This document shows, piece by piece, positions 1 to 7,485 of a DNA stretch of 35,606 nucleotides. The notes under the pieces were generated by a model. The model made no database searches and had not been told where the DNA came from. It was given only the letters and a program-made list of their open reading frames with translations. The translations under genes were made by a program, and so were the position numbers. Location of the stretch: NCBI GenBank assembly GCA_036269435.1, contig DATASA010000022.1:1-35606 (forward strand), read 5' to 3'. The stretch's first letter is position 1. Each line of letters begins with the position of its first letter. The stretch comes from CADCTB01 sp036269435. GTDB lineage: Bacteria; Actinomycetota; Acidimicrobiia; Acidimicrobiales; AC-14.

Positions 1-1
1 C

Positions 2-472
2 GACGGGGCGCCGTCGGCCCGCATGGTCCTGCTGCGGGCGCTCGACGCGCGGGGCTTCGCCTTCTTCACCAACTACGACAGCGCCAAGGCCCGCGACCTT
101 GTCGCCAACCCACGCGCCGCGCTGCTGTTCTTCTGGGCCCCGGACCGCCAGGTGCGGGTCGAGGGCGGGGCCACGCCCCTGCCGGCGGCGGAGTCGGACG
201 CCTACTGGACGACGCGGCCCCGGGGCAGCCAGCTGGGCGCCTGGGCGTCGCCGCAGAGCCAGGTCATCGCCAGCCGCGCCGAGCTCGACCGGCGCCTGGC
301 CGAGGTCGAGGCCCGCTATCCGGGCGAGGTCCCCCGGCCGCCGTTCTGGGGTGGCTTCCGGGTCGTCCCGGCCCGCGTCGAGTTCTGGCAGCGGGGCCAG
401 GACCGCCTCCACGACCGCCTCCGCTATCGCCGCCACGGCGAGCGCTGGGTGCTGGAGCGCCTGTCACCCTGA
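2..472 (+). CDS. pdxH: Pyridoxamine 5'-phosphate oxidase, C-terminal part (5' end outside window)
   Basis: The frame is open from base 2 and reads into the family motif PSARMVLLRALDARG, then FAFFTNYDSAKARDL, and ends with RPPFWGGFRVVP, VEFWQ and RLHDRLRY, the conserved C-terminal signature of PdxH. PdxH is the FMN-dependent cytosolic enzyme that oxidises pyridoxamine or pyridoxine 5'-phosphate to pyridoxal 5'-phosphate. About 156 residues are visible of a usual 210-220, so roughly the first 50-60 residues lie upstream of the window. The 3' end overlaps the end of the convergent helicase gene by 9 bp. The seen motifs make the family assignment secure; an F420- or FMN-dependent relative is unlikely given the complete RLHDR motif. 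Confidence 0.93.
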   Translation, partial: DGAPSARMVLLRALDARGFAFFTNYDSAKARDLVANPRAALLFFWAPDRQVRVEGGATPLPAAESDAYWTTRPRGSQLGAWASPQSQVIASRAELDRRLAEVEARYPGEVPRPPFWGGFRVVPARVEFWQRGQDRLHDRLRYRRHGERWVLERLSP

Positions 473-3082
473 GGCCGCCAGGAGGGCGAGGATGTCCTCG
501 CCGTAGCGCTCCAGCTTCAGCGGCCCGATCCCGGGGCAGGCGGCGAGCTGGGCCAGCGTGGCCGGCCGGCGGTCGGCGATGCCCTTGAGGTGGGCGTCGC
601 TCATGACGACGTACGGCGGCACCTTGTCCCGGCGGGCGATCTCGGTCCGCCACGCCCGCAGCGCGTCGAACGCGGGCGACACACCGGGTGCCGGAACCTC
701 GGTCCGTGGCCGGGCCTTCGTGGCCGCGACGGGTTGCTCCCGGACCGCGGCGACCGGCGCGGTACCCGCCAGCTCCGCCAGGAACGGAGACGGGGCGGCC
801 GCGTCGCCCAGCACGACGGCCGACGTGGCGGCCCGGGTGATGGCGACGTGGAAGATGCGCCGCTCCTCTTCCACGTCCTCGGCCAGGCGGTGTGGGAACA
901 GGTCCGCCGACGCGCCGAACACGACGACGTAGGGCCACTCCCGGCCCTTGACCCGGTGCACGGTGGACAGGTGGACCACCGGTCCTGCGTCGCCGGTCAC
1001 CGGTCCCGACAAGGCGGCCCGCAGCCACGGCTCGAAGCCGGCCGGGTCGGGATGCAGGGTGGCGAGCTGTTCGAGGGCCCAGAGGTCGTCGCCGTGGGCC
1101 GAGCGGTCGGCCGAGCCGCGCGACGCGTCCAGCGCGTTCATGGCCGAGTCGAGGCCCACCCGGCGGCGGACGAGGCTGAGGACGGTGGCGGTCGTCGCAC
1201 CCGGTGCCGCCACCGTGCCCGCGACCAGCTCCAGGTCGTCCGCGTACGTGTGGACCCGTTCCGCATCGTCGCCGGACAGCCAGTCGCCGAGGCTGCGCAG
1301 GTCGGCGATCGACGTCCGGGGCCTGCGGGCCATCATCTCCAGTACGTTGCGGGCGATCTTGCGCGACGGCCGGCGCACGGTGGCCGCCACGTCCTCCCGG
1401 GCGATGTCACCCGGGCCCAGGCCGATCCGCAGGTAGGCCAGCGCGGCGGCGATGCCGGTGCGCCCGAGCAGCTCGGTGCCCACGGCGCGATGACAGGCGA
1501 TGCCGGACTGGGCCAGCACGACCTGGATCGGCAGCAGCACCGCGTTCACCCGGGCCAGCACGGCGATGTCGTCGGCCGCCACCCCGGCGGCCAGCCACGC
1601 CGCCACCCGGTCGCGGGCGACGACGGTCAGGTCGTCGACCTCGACCGGCTGCACGACGAGCGCGTCCGGCACGTCGTCCCGGCCGGGGGCGGGTGACACC
1701 TCCTTCGGCAGGCGGCGGCGGTTGTAGCCGAGCAACGTCTGGGCGCCCCGCACGATCGCCGGCGGGCACCGGTAGTTGACCCGGAGGTCGTAGCCGGCTG
1801 CGCCCGGGAACCAGCGGTCGAAGTCGATGAGAAACCCGGGATCGGCACCGGCGTAGCCGTAGATGACCTGGTCGTCGTCGCCGACCCCGAACACCGACGC
1901 GGCCGGGCCGGCCAGCAGGCGCAGCAGGAGCACGTGGGCCGGGGTCAGGTCCTGGAACTCGTCGACCAGCAGGGTCCGGCAGCCGGCCCGGGCCCGAGCG
2001 CGGACCTCGGGGTCGGTCAGCAGCAGCTCGACGGCCCGGTAGATCTGCTCGTCGAAGTCGACGGCACGGAGGGCGCCCAGCCGGTCCCGGTACTGGTCGA
2101 AGGCGACCGACACCCCGGCGGCGTCCGGGAAGCGGCTCTCGGCTGCCTCCGGGTCGAGGAGGCCGAGGCGGATCGCCGACAGCGCCTCGAGGTACGGCGC
2201 CACCGGATCGGCGTTGGTGCGGCGGCGGATCTTCACCAGCGACTGGACGATGGTGCGGACCTCCCGCTCCTCGACCACCCGGACGGGCCCGGCGAGCTGG
2301 CAGATGAACAGCCCGAGGGAGTTCAGCGTGCGGATGGTCGGGCGCAGCCCCGGCGTCCGCTCCCGCAGCTCGTCGGCCGCCTTCACGTTGTAGGCCACCG
2401 CGGTCACCAGGTCGGGCTCGTGGCCCCGGTCGGCGATGAGGTGGCGGAGCCGTTCGGTCAGCACCCGGGTCTTGCCCGAGCCCGCGGGGGCGATGATCCT
2501 GGCCGGGCCGCCCGGGTGCCGGACCGCGGCGAGCTGGTCGGGGGCCAGGGTTGCCGACGGCGGGCGCGAGCGGGCGACGGTGAGCCGGCCCGCGTCGATG
2601 GAGTCCCGGTGGACGACGGCGTGCTCCAGCACGAGGGCCTGGCGGGGGCCGCCGTCGCACCAGGCGGGCGTGCCGTCGGCCAGGACGACGTCGGCCGGGC
2701 CGTCCACCACGGCCCCGAGCCGACCGGCCCGCACGCCGTGCCACCACACCGGCTCGACATCAGCGGCCCGCCCGTCGTAGGTGTTGGCCCAGACGAGGAA
2801 CTGCAGTCGCTCCCGCCGGAACTCGAACCCGGGCCCCAGCTCGTAGGGCGGGCGGGCCTCGACCTCCGGCCGTCGCAGCTTCGCGGCGTCCACGCCCAGC
2901 TCGACGACGACGGGCGACCTGGAGGCCCACGCCCGGTGCAGCTCGTCGACCACGTCGCGATCGGGGTCGCCGTCACCGTCGCCGTCCACCCGCACCGACG
3001 GGACGCCGTCCCATCCGGCCGGACGCGGCGCGCCGGGCGCGACGACGAGGCCCCGGCCCAGTGCGTCCGGCCCTCGCGTCAT
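464..3082 (-). CDS. UvrD/PcrA-type SF1 DNA helicase with N-terminal extension and C-terminal HRDC domain
   Basis: An 872-residue ATP-dependent 3'-5' DNA helicase of superfamily 1A. Seen motifs: Walker A APAGSGKTR (about 198-206), Walker B DEFQD (374-378), motif III GDDDQVIYGYAGAD (401-414), NYRCP (436-440), motif V STVHRVKGREW (706-716) and motif VI RRIFHVAITRA (741-751). Residues 803-870 form an HRDC domain, as in mycobacterial UvrD2, but the UvrD2 tetracysteine motif is absent. About 175 residues before the motif-Q region (TLAPDQLAAVRHPGG) are not part of the standard helicase core. The frame stays open upstream to 3844, but that part is the shadow of the methyltransferase gene. The ATG at 3082 overlaps the upstream stop as ATGA, implying translational coupling. 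Expected role: repair or recombination helicase. Confidence 0.93.
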   Translation of the reverse strand: MTRGPDALGRGLVVAPGAPRPAGWDGVPSVRVDGDGDGDPDRDVVDELHRAWASRSPVVVELGVDAAKLRRPEVEARPPYELGPGFEFRRERLQFLVWANTYDGRAADVEPVWWHGVRAGRLGAVVDGPADVVLADGTPAWCDGGPRQALVLEHAVVHRDSIDAGRLTVARSRPPSATLAPDQLAAVRHPGGPARIIAPAGSGKTRVLTERLRHLIADRGHEPDLVTAVAYNVKAADELRERTPGLRPTIRTLNSLGLFICQLAGPVRVVEEREVRTIVQSLVKIRRRTNADPVAPYLEALSAIRLGLLDPEAAESRFPDAAGVSVAFDQYRDRLGALRAVDFDEQIYRAVELLLTDPEVRARARAGCRTLLVDEFQDLTPAHVLLLRLLAGPAASVFGVGDDDQVIYGYAGADPGFLIDFDRWFPGAAGYDLRVNYRCPPAIVRGAQTLLGYNRRRLPKEVSPAPGRDDVPDALVVQPVEVDDLTVVARDRVAAWLAAGVAADDIAVLARVNAVLLPIQVVLAQSGIACHRAVGTELLGRTGIAAALAYLRIGLGPGDIAREDVAATVRRPSRKIARNVLEMMARRPRTSIADLRSLGDWLSGDDAERVHTYADDLELVAGTVAAPGATTATVLSLVRRRVGLDSAMNALDASRGSADRSAHGDDLWALEQLATLHPDPAGFEPWLRAALSGPVTGDAGPVVHLSTVHRVKGREWPYVVVFGASADLFPHRLAEDVEEERRIFHVAITRAATSAVVLGDAAAPSPFLAELAGTAPVAAVREQPVAATKARPRTEVPAPGVSPAFDALRAWRTEIARRDKVPPYVVMSDAHLKGIADRRPATLAQLAACPGIGPLKLERYGEDILALLAASG

Positions 3083-3759
3083 CCCGGTTTGCGGCCGACC
3101 AGCAGGTGGTGGGGGTGCGGGTAGCCGCGGTGCAACGGCCGCTCCAGGACCTCGAGGCCGCCGTCGGACATGGCCGCCGCCAGCTCGGCCGGCGCCAGGA
3201 ACGTGAGCTCGCTGCCCTCGGTGATCCCCAGGAGCTTGACCGCGGCGACCTCCTGGGCGTGGTTCCACGCCGCCTTCCACCGTGGGACCGGCGCCATCTC
3301 CTTCACCACCAACGTGCCACCGGCCGCCAGTCGCTCGGCGCAGGACCGCAGGAGGCTGCGCTGCGAGTCGGCGTCGAGCAGGTACAGGACGTCGATGATG
3401 GCGATGGCGTCCCACGGCCCCTCCGGGAGGTCGCCGCCGACGGCCACGTCGAACGTGACGTCCAGGTCGCCCCGCACCGCGGCGGCGCGGGCCCCGTCGA
3501 GCTTGTCCTGGTCGACGTCGATCCCGTGGAGGGCGCGAGCCGGCGACGTGAGCGCCAGCAGGAGCGACAGCAGCCCATGCCCGCAGCCCACCTCGAGGAT
3601 GCGCCCCGACGTCGGGATCTCCTGGGCCACGGCGCGGAACGGACAGGTCGCCCACCGCACGCGCACGTGGGCCCGGGTCACCAGGGTGGAGTCCTGATAA
3701 AGCGACAGCACCCGCCGGCGCGACGCCCGCCCGTTGCCGGCCGGCACCCGGTCCGTCAC
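3079..3759 (-). CDS. Class I SAM-dependent methyltransferase
   Basis: A 226-residue protein with the SAM-binding motif I LEVGCGHG (55-62) and the acidic residue at the end of strand 2 (GIDVDQDKL, about 79-87), followed by a motif like WDAIAIIDVLYLL (116-128). This is a Rossmann-fold methyltransferase; the substrate cannot be read from the sequence. The GTG at 3759 is chosen because it overlaps the stop of the upstream deacetylase gene as GTGA, and its own stop overlaps the helicase start as ATGA, so three genes are chained by 4-nt overlaps. The start has no other strong candidate. Its position after a YdjC-type deacetylase and a membrane glycosyltransferase suggests, as inference only, modification of a glycan or lipid-linked substrate. 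Confidence 0.85.
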   Translation of the reverse strand: MTDRVPAGNGRASRRRVLSLYQDSTLVTRAHVRVRWATCPFRAVAQEIPTSGRILEVGCGHGLLSLLLALTSPARALHGIDVDQDKLDGARAAAVRGDLDVTFDVAVGGDLPEGPWDAIAIIDVLYLLDADSQRSLLRSCAERLAAGGTLVVKEMAPVPRWKAAWNHAQEVAAVKLLGITEGSELTFLAPAELAAAMSDGGLEVLERPLHRGYPHPHHLLVGRKPG

Positions 3760-4601
3760 CCGGCGGAGCGGCGGGGCAGGTCGGCGTAGGTCGCCAGCGT
3801 GAACCCGGCGTGGACGACGGCCCGGTGGGCGACAGGGCCGACAAGGGCGGCCAGCTCGTCCTCCCAGCGGTAGCCCCACTCGTAGCGGCGGCGATCGGCG
3901 TCGTCTCCCTCGCCCGGATGCACCGTCAGCTCCACCGCGGGCTGGTGGCGGGCGGCCAGGCGGGCCAGGACCCGCGGAAGCCGCTCCTCGTCCAGGTGGC
4001 CGGCGCACTCGATGCCCACTGCGTCGAGCGGGAACCGGAGCTCGGCCCGCGCCGCGGCGCGGGCCAGCCGCCAGCCGAGCAGGGTCACCCCGAGGCCGAT
4101 CGGGTTCAGGGACCGGAACCGCGGCACCCGCACGGCCGGGATGTCGAAGGCGGTGGCCAGGTTCAGCACCACCGTGCACACCGAGGGCCACAGCTGCAGG
4201 TGCTGGTGGGCGTCGAGGTGGGTGATCGGCACGCCGAGCTCGCGCACCAGCTCGAGCTGGGCGGTGAACTCGAGCCGCAGCTCCTCCGGGTCGATGCGGC
4301 CGAGGGCGGCCCGGGCCACGAAGGCGCTGTACGTCTCGCACAGCTTCCCCCGCTTGCCCACCAGCGTCGGGATCTCCCGGGCGCTGAGCAGCGGCGGGTC
4401 CTCCCCCACCGCGGCCAGGTGCACGCCGACGCCCAGGTTGTCCTCCTCGGCCAGCCAGGCGGCGACCTTGGGGTAGGCCGGGCCGATGGCGATCGCCGAC
4501 GTACTGGTGACGACACCCTCGCGGTGGGCGTGGAGAATGCCGCGGGAAATCCCCTCGGTGAGGCCGTAGTCGTCGGCGTTCACGATCAGCAGGCGGGTCA
4601 C
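3756..4601 (-). CDS. YdjC/ChbG-family carbohydrate deacetylase
   Basis: A 281-residue protein of the YdjC family, metal-dependent deacetylases acting on N-acetylated sugars; some members (HpnK) belong to hopanoid clusters. Seen: LLIVNADDYGLTEGISRGI (4-22) with the metal-ligand Asp at 11, GVHL with His 61, and THLDAHQHLQ with the His pair near 132-134; a VHPGEGDD motif follows near 228. The GTG at 4601 is preceded by AGGAG at about 6 nt spacing, which decides the start; the frame upstream to 4670 lacks such a site. Its stop overlaps the methyltransferase start by 4 nt. It follows the membrane glycosyltransferase gene after a 96-bp spacer holding degenerate repeats. The natural substrate is unknown. 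Confidence 0.88.
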   Translation of the reverse strand: MTRLLIVNADDYGLTEGISRGILHAHREGVVTSTSAIAIGPAYPKVAAWLAEEDNLGVGVHLAAVGEDPPLLSAREIPTLVGKRGKLCETYSAFVARAALGRIDPEELRLEFTAQLELVRELGVPITHLDAHQHLQLWPSVCTVVLNLATAFDIPAVRVPRFRSLNPIGLGVTLLGWRLARAAARAELRFPLDAVGIECAGHLDEERLPRVLARLAARHQPAVELTVHPGEGDDADRRRYEWGYRWEDELAALVGPVAHRAVVHAGFTLATYADLPRRSAG

Positions 4602-4620
4602 GGAATCTCCTGGTCGAGCC

Positions 4621-4705
4621 GCCGGCCACATTCGGAGGACAGAGTCACGAAAGCCGGTCCGGACGACCACATCACGGAAGCCGGCCCGGAGGACAAGTCA
4701 GGAAA
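4621..4705. repeat. Degenerate tandem repeat, about 26-32 bp unit, 2.5-3 copies
   Basis: Three adjacent blocks share the pattern GCCGG-YCCGGA-SGAC followed by TCACGRAA or TCAGGAAA: 4621-4652 (diverged, longer), 4653-4679 and 4680-4705. The last block overlaps the 3' end and stop of the glycosyltransferase gene; the others lie in the spacer before the deacetylase gene. It is probably a local duplication of the gene end rather than an operator. I see no T-run or strong hairpin that would make it a terminator. Confidence 0.55.
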
Positions 4706-5909
4706 GGTAGTACCCGGTGCCGAAGATGGCGGTGAGGACGACCAGCGCCAGCCCGCTGGCGGGCAGGAACACCTTCCGCCACGTCGCCCGTTCGACGAGG
4801 AGCTCGCCGAGCACGGCGAAGCAGGGAAAGGCGGCGAGCAGGTAGCGGGCCATGCCGAAGAAGTTCTTGGTCGACACCGCAGAGAGTCCGATCAGGAGGG
4901 CGACGTAGACCCCGTACCCGACACCGAACCGACGGAACACCCGGGGGACGAGGCAGGCGGCGGCGACGGTCAGGACCGGATGGGCCATGAACAGCAACCA
5001 GGCTCGCGGGCTGCGGAGGTCGGCGACGTCGGAGAAGAACTGGAACTTCAGCCAGGTGCTCGGCCCCGCGCCCTGGTGCCAGGCGGCCTGGGCGGTGGCG
5101 AAGGCCAGCGGGTCGCCGAAGCGCGACCACAGGTAGAAGCACCACGCGCCCAGCCCCAGCACGCTCAGGAGGACGCCGGCGTCGGCCGGTCGGGCCCGCC
5201 GGAGGTCGATCCAGCCGCCGCCGGCGGGGCGAAAGGCGCCCCGGCGCTCGAGCGCCCGCACGACCAGGCCGGCGACGAGCACGACGCCGACCGGGCGGGC
5301 CGCCGTCGCCACCGCCCCCACCAGGCCGGCGAGCACGGGCTGGTCGGCCTCCAGGAGCAGGAACGCGCCGAGCACGGCGGCGATGAACAGGGCGTCCGCG
5401 TACACCACGCCGTACAGGTAGAAGGCGTACGGGAAGAGAAGGAGGGCGGCGAAAGCCGTCCATGCCGCCGTCGGGGTGAGCCGGTCCCGCAGCCAGGTCA
5501 TCAGCAGGGCGGCCACCCCCGCGCCGGCGACGAGCGTGAGCAGGATGCCGTCGACGTAGGCCCCGCCGGCGACGGCCGACATGGCCCGTACGACCACGGG
5601 GTACGCCGGGAAGAATGCGATGCTCGACTGTTGGCCGCGGACCCACGAGTACCCGTGGGTGGCGATCTGGTAGTACCAGCCCGAGTCCCACTGGGCCCAG
5701 CCCTTCAACCAGGTGTGCCCGGTGAACGGCGGGGCCAGGTGCGGTCCGGACGACGCCGGAAGGTGGGGGGCGACCAGGCCCATGACCAGGTACAGGACCG
5801 TCGCCACCCCCAGGAAGGCCAGCACGCCCTGCCAGGCGAGGGGGACCGCAGCCTGGACGTCGGAGCCGGACGCGGCCGGCCGGGCGGGGGCAGGTCGGTT
5901 GGACAGCAT
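4698..5909 (-). CDS. Polytopic membrane glycosyltransferase, PIG-V/GPI-mannosyltransferase-like (GT-C fold)
   Basis: A 403-residue protein with many hydrophobic segments. After the first membrane helix (about 27-48) comes WAQWDSGWYYQIATHGY (71-87) and then SSIAFFPAYP (95-104), the pattern of PIG-V-like mannosyltransferases, where the acidic residue of the first extracytoplasmic loop is thought to be catalytic. Such enzymes transfer sugars from polyprenyl-phosphate donors on the outer face of the membrane. Start: ATG at 5909 rather than the open frame up to 6032, whose extra residues are basic and lack a ribosome binding site; support for 5909 is moderate. It is first in a minus-strand group with the deacetylase, methyltransferase and helicase. 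A close paralogue lies at 23719-25014, with shared GVGYGV, VSTK and FPCFAV motifs near the C-terminus. Confidence 0.82.
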   Translation of the reverse strand: MLSNRPAPARPAASGSDVQAAVPLAWQGVLAFLGVATVLYLVMGLVAPHLPASSGPHLAPPFTGHTWLKGWAQWDSGWYYQIATHGYSWVRGQQSSIAFFPAYPVVVRAMSAVAGGAYVDGILLTLVAGAGVAALLMTWLRDRLTPTAAWTAFAALLLFPYAFYLYGVVYADALFIAAVLGAFLLLEADQPVLAGLVGAVATAARPVGVVLVAGLVVRALERRGAFRPAGGGWIDLRRARPADAGVLLSVLGLGAWCFYLWSRFGDPLAFATAQAAWHQGAGPSTWLKFQFFSDVADLRSPRAWLLFMAHPVLTVAAACLVPRVFRRFGVGYGVYVALLIGLSAVSTKNFFGMARYLLAAFPCFAVLGELLVERATWRKVFLPASGLALVVLTAIFGTGYYLS

Positions 5910-6010
5910 GGATCGAGGAGTACTCCGGCCGCTCTCTACGGACACGCCGACCGGCGCGGAACTTACCACGGGGCCTTCAGGGCAAGCCCGAACCCGCCGA
6001 TAACCAACCC
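5910..6010. promoter_or_regulatory. Divergent promoter region between glycosyltransferase and sigma factor genes
   Basis: A 101-bp gap between opposite starts. On the plus strand GATAAC (5999-6004) lies exactly 6 nt before the GTG at 6011, fitting a leaderless start for the sigma factor gene, although the hexamer lacks the usual final T. A perfect 10-bp palindrome GGAGTACTCC sits at 5917-5926, just upstream of the glycosyltransferase ATG. No convincing -35 was found for either gene. Confidence 0.35.
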
Positions 6011-6577
6011 GTGCGCGGCCGCTTCCAGCCACGCGCCGACGAGGCGTTCACCGATCTGCTCACCGCGGCCCGGGCCGGAGGGCAGTGGGCGTACGAGCGT
6101 CTCTACCGGTCGCTCGCCCCCGCCGTCGCCGGGTACCTGCGCGTGCAGGGTGCGGCGGAGCCCGAGGACCTCACCAGCGAGGTGTTCGAGCGGGCCTTCG
6201 GCGCGCTCGGGACGTTCTCGGGCGGCGAGGCCCAGTTCCGCTCCTGGATGTTCACCATCGCCCACCACCGCCTCACCGACGAGCGCCGGCGGGTGGCCCG
6301 GCGGCCGGCGACGAGCGACTCGGAGCTGCCGGAGCTGCCGGCGGGCGACGTCGAGGACGACGCAGACCGCCGGATGGCCACCGAGCGGGTCCGCCGGCTC
6401 TGCGACGGCCTCGCTCCCGACCAGCGCGACGTCCTGCTCCTGCGCATGCTCGCCGACCTGACCGTCGACGACATCGCCGCCGCGCTCGGGAAGTCGCCCG
6501 GTGCGGTCAAGGCCCTGCAGCGGCGTGGGCTGGCCGCCCTGCGCCGCCAGATCGAGCGCCAGGGCGTACCCCTGTGA
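6011..6577 (+). CDS. ECF-type RNA polymerase sigma-70 factor
   Basis: A 188-residue protein with the two domains of ECF sigma factors. Region 2 spans about 20-92, including LTSEVFERAFGAL and FRSWMFTIAHHRLTDERRR. Region 4 spans about 125-183, including LAPDQRDVLLLRMLADLTVDDIA split by the helix-turn-helix AALGKSPGAVKALQRRGLAAL. It directs RNA polymerase to a stress-type regulon. The GTG start at 6011 is supported by a -10-like element 6 nt upstream. Its stop overlaps the start of the next gene as GTGA, the usual layout for a sigma factor and its anti-sigma partner. No -35/-10 pair that it might recognise is evident in the window, so its regulon is unknown. Confidence 0.92.
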   Translation: MRGRFQPRADEAFTDLLTAARAGGQWAYERLYRSLAPAVAGYLRVQGAAEPEDLTSEVFERAFGALGTFSGGEAQFRSWMFTIAHHRLTDERRRVARRPATSDSELPELPAGDVEDDADRRMATERVRRLCDGLAPDQRDVLLLRMLADLTVDDIAAALGKSPGAVKALQRRGLAALRRQIERQGVPL

Positions 6578-7446
6578 GGCTCGACGACGTTCACGTCCCT
6601 GAGATGCCCCGCCTGCCCAGAGACGCCTCGTCCGCCTCGGACGACCAGTGGCCCGCCGGTGACGCCGCGCTGGCCGCCTTCGCCGAGGACCTGCGGATGG
6701 TGGCGTCGGGCCCGGCGCCCGAGCCCCGACCCGGACTGGTCGCGGCGATGGCACGGGGCGCGGAAGTTCCGACCGGACCGCAACCAGGGAGACCGAAGAT
6801 GCTCGTGAAGACCGTTCTGGGGAGCCTGGCGGCCAAGGTGGCCCTCGGCGTGGGCGTGGCCGCAGCCAGCGTCGGCGCGGCGGGCGCGACCGGCGTGCTC
6901 CCCGACCAGGCCCAGCACGCGGTGGCCTCGGTGGTCAACGCCACCACCCCGTTCGTCCTGCCCGACCCCTCGACCGCACGGCCCCAGGTCGCCGACGACG
7001 TGCCCACCTCGTCGACGAGCACCACCCTGGCCCGGGGGACGGGCACCACGCTCGCCGGCGGGGCCGGCGACGACGCGGCCACAGGAGGCCACGCCACCGA
7101 GGATCAGGCCGACAACCACGGCGCCTGCGTGTCCGCCGTCGCCCAGGACAAGTCCGGCACCGACTCCCACGGCAAGACCGTCTCGTCGGTCGCCCGCAGC
7201 GACTGCGGCAAGACGACGACGTCCTCGACCGTCCCCGGCAGCACCACCACCTCGTCGACGTCGTCCACCTCCAGCACCTCGACGACCGTCGCCGGAGCCA
7301 GCCCCGGAGTCAACGGTGGCTCGGGCAGCGCCAACAACGGCAAGGGCAACAACGGCAGCAACGGCAGCAACGGCAACGGGAACCAGGGCAAGGGCTCGTC
7401 CGAGAACGGCAACGGCGGCGGTTCGGGGAACGCCAACAAGGGGTAG
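6574..7446 (+). CDS. Single-pass membrane protein coupled to ECF sigma factor, putative anti-sigma factor
   Basis: A 290-residue protein: a soluble N-terminus (1-78) with the helix-like stretch DAALAAFAEDLRMVASGP (30-47), one hydrophobic Ala/Gly/Val segment (about 82-108), then a long low-complexity tail of Ser/Thr and finally Gly/Asn. Within the tail two cysteines are spaced in the pattern HGACVSAVA and ARSDCGK. The GTG at 6574 overlaps the sigma factor stop by 4 nt, so the two are translated together. Gene order and topology (cytoplasmic N-terminus, exported tail) suggest an anti-sigma factor, but no zinc-binding anti-sigma motif (HxxxCxxC) is present. The function is therefore inference from context; a plain surface protein remains possible. 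Confidence 0.75.
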   Translation: MRLDDVHVPEMPRLPRDASSASDDQWPAGDAALAAFAEDLRMVASGPAPEPRPGLVAAMARGAEVPTGPQPGRPKMLVKTVLGSLAAKVALGVGVAAASVGAAGATGVLPDQAQHAVASVVNATTPFVLPDPSTARPQVADDVPTSSTSTTLARGTGTTLAGGAGDDAATGGHATEDQADNHGACVSAVAQDKSGTDSHGKTVSSVARSDCGKTTTSSTVPGSTTTSSTSSTSSTSTTVAGASPGVNGGSGSANNGKGNNGSNGSNGNGNQGKGSSENGNGGGSGNANKG

Positions 7447-7449
7447 CAG

Positions 7450-7475
7450 GTTCGGGGACCCCGGCTGGCGGGTAC
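7450..7475 (+). promoter_or_regulatory. Possible SigB/SigF-like promoter of the FNT gene
   Basis: GTTC (7450-7453) and GGGTAC (7470-7475) are separated by 16 nt, resembling the GTTT-N13-16-GGGTAT class of general-stress promoters. The GTG of the FNT gene is 10 nt downstream, which would leave a leader of only a few bases. The match may be chance in such GC-rich DNA. Confidence 0.25.
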
Positions 7476-7485
7476 ATCCTGCGCG

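Noticed and set aside
3083..3844. N-terminal extension of the helicase frame up to 3844.
   Set aside because: It overlaps the methyltransferase gene in another frame, and its residues are Pro/Arg/Gly-rich; the ATG at 3082 with ATGA overlap is a better start.
5962..5967. A CTTACC hexamer 44 nt before the sigma factor start, reminiscent of the regulator box.
   Set aside because: The partner hexamer 11 bp upstream is missing and the CCGAAGGCT core is absent, so it is not counted as a third copy.
3810..6461. A plus-strand open frame of 883 codons opposite the glycosyltransferase and deacetylase genes.
   Set aside because: Its translation is low-complexity Gly/Arg/Gln/Glu with no domain; it is the antisense shadow of real genes, common in very GC-rich DNA. 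The same applies to the long frames at 10875-13586 and 19970-22495.
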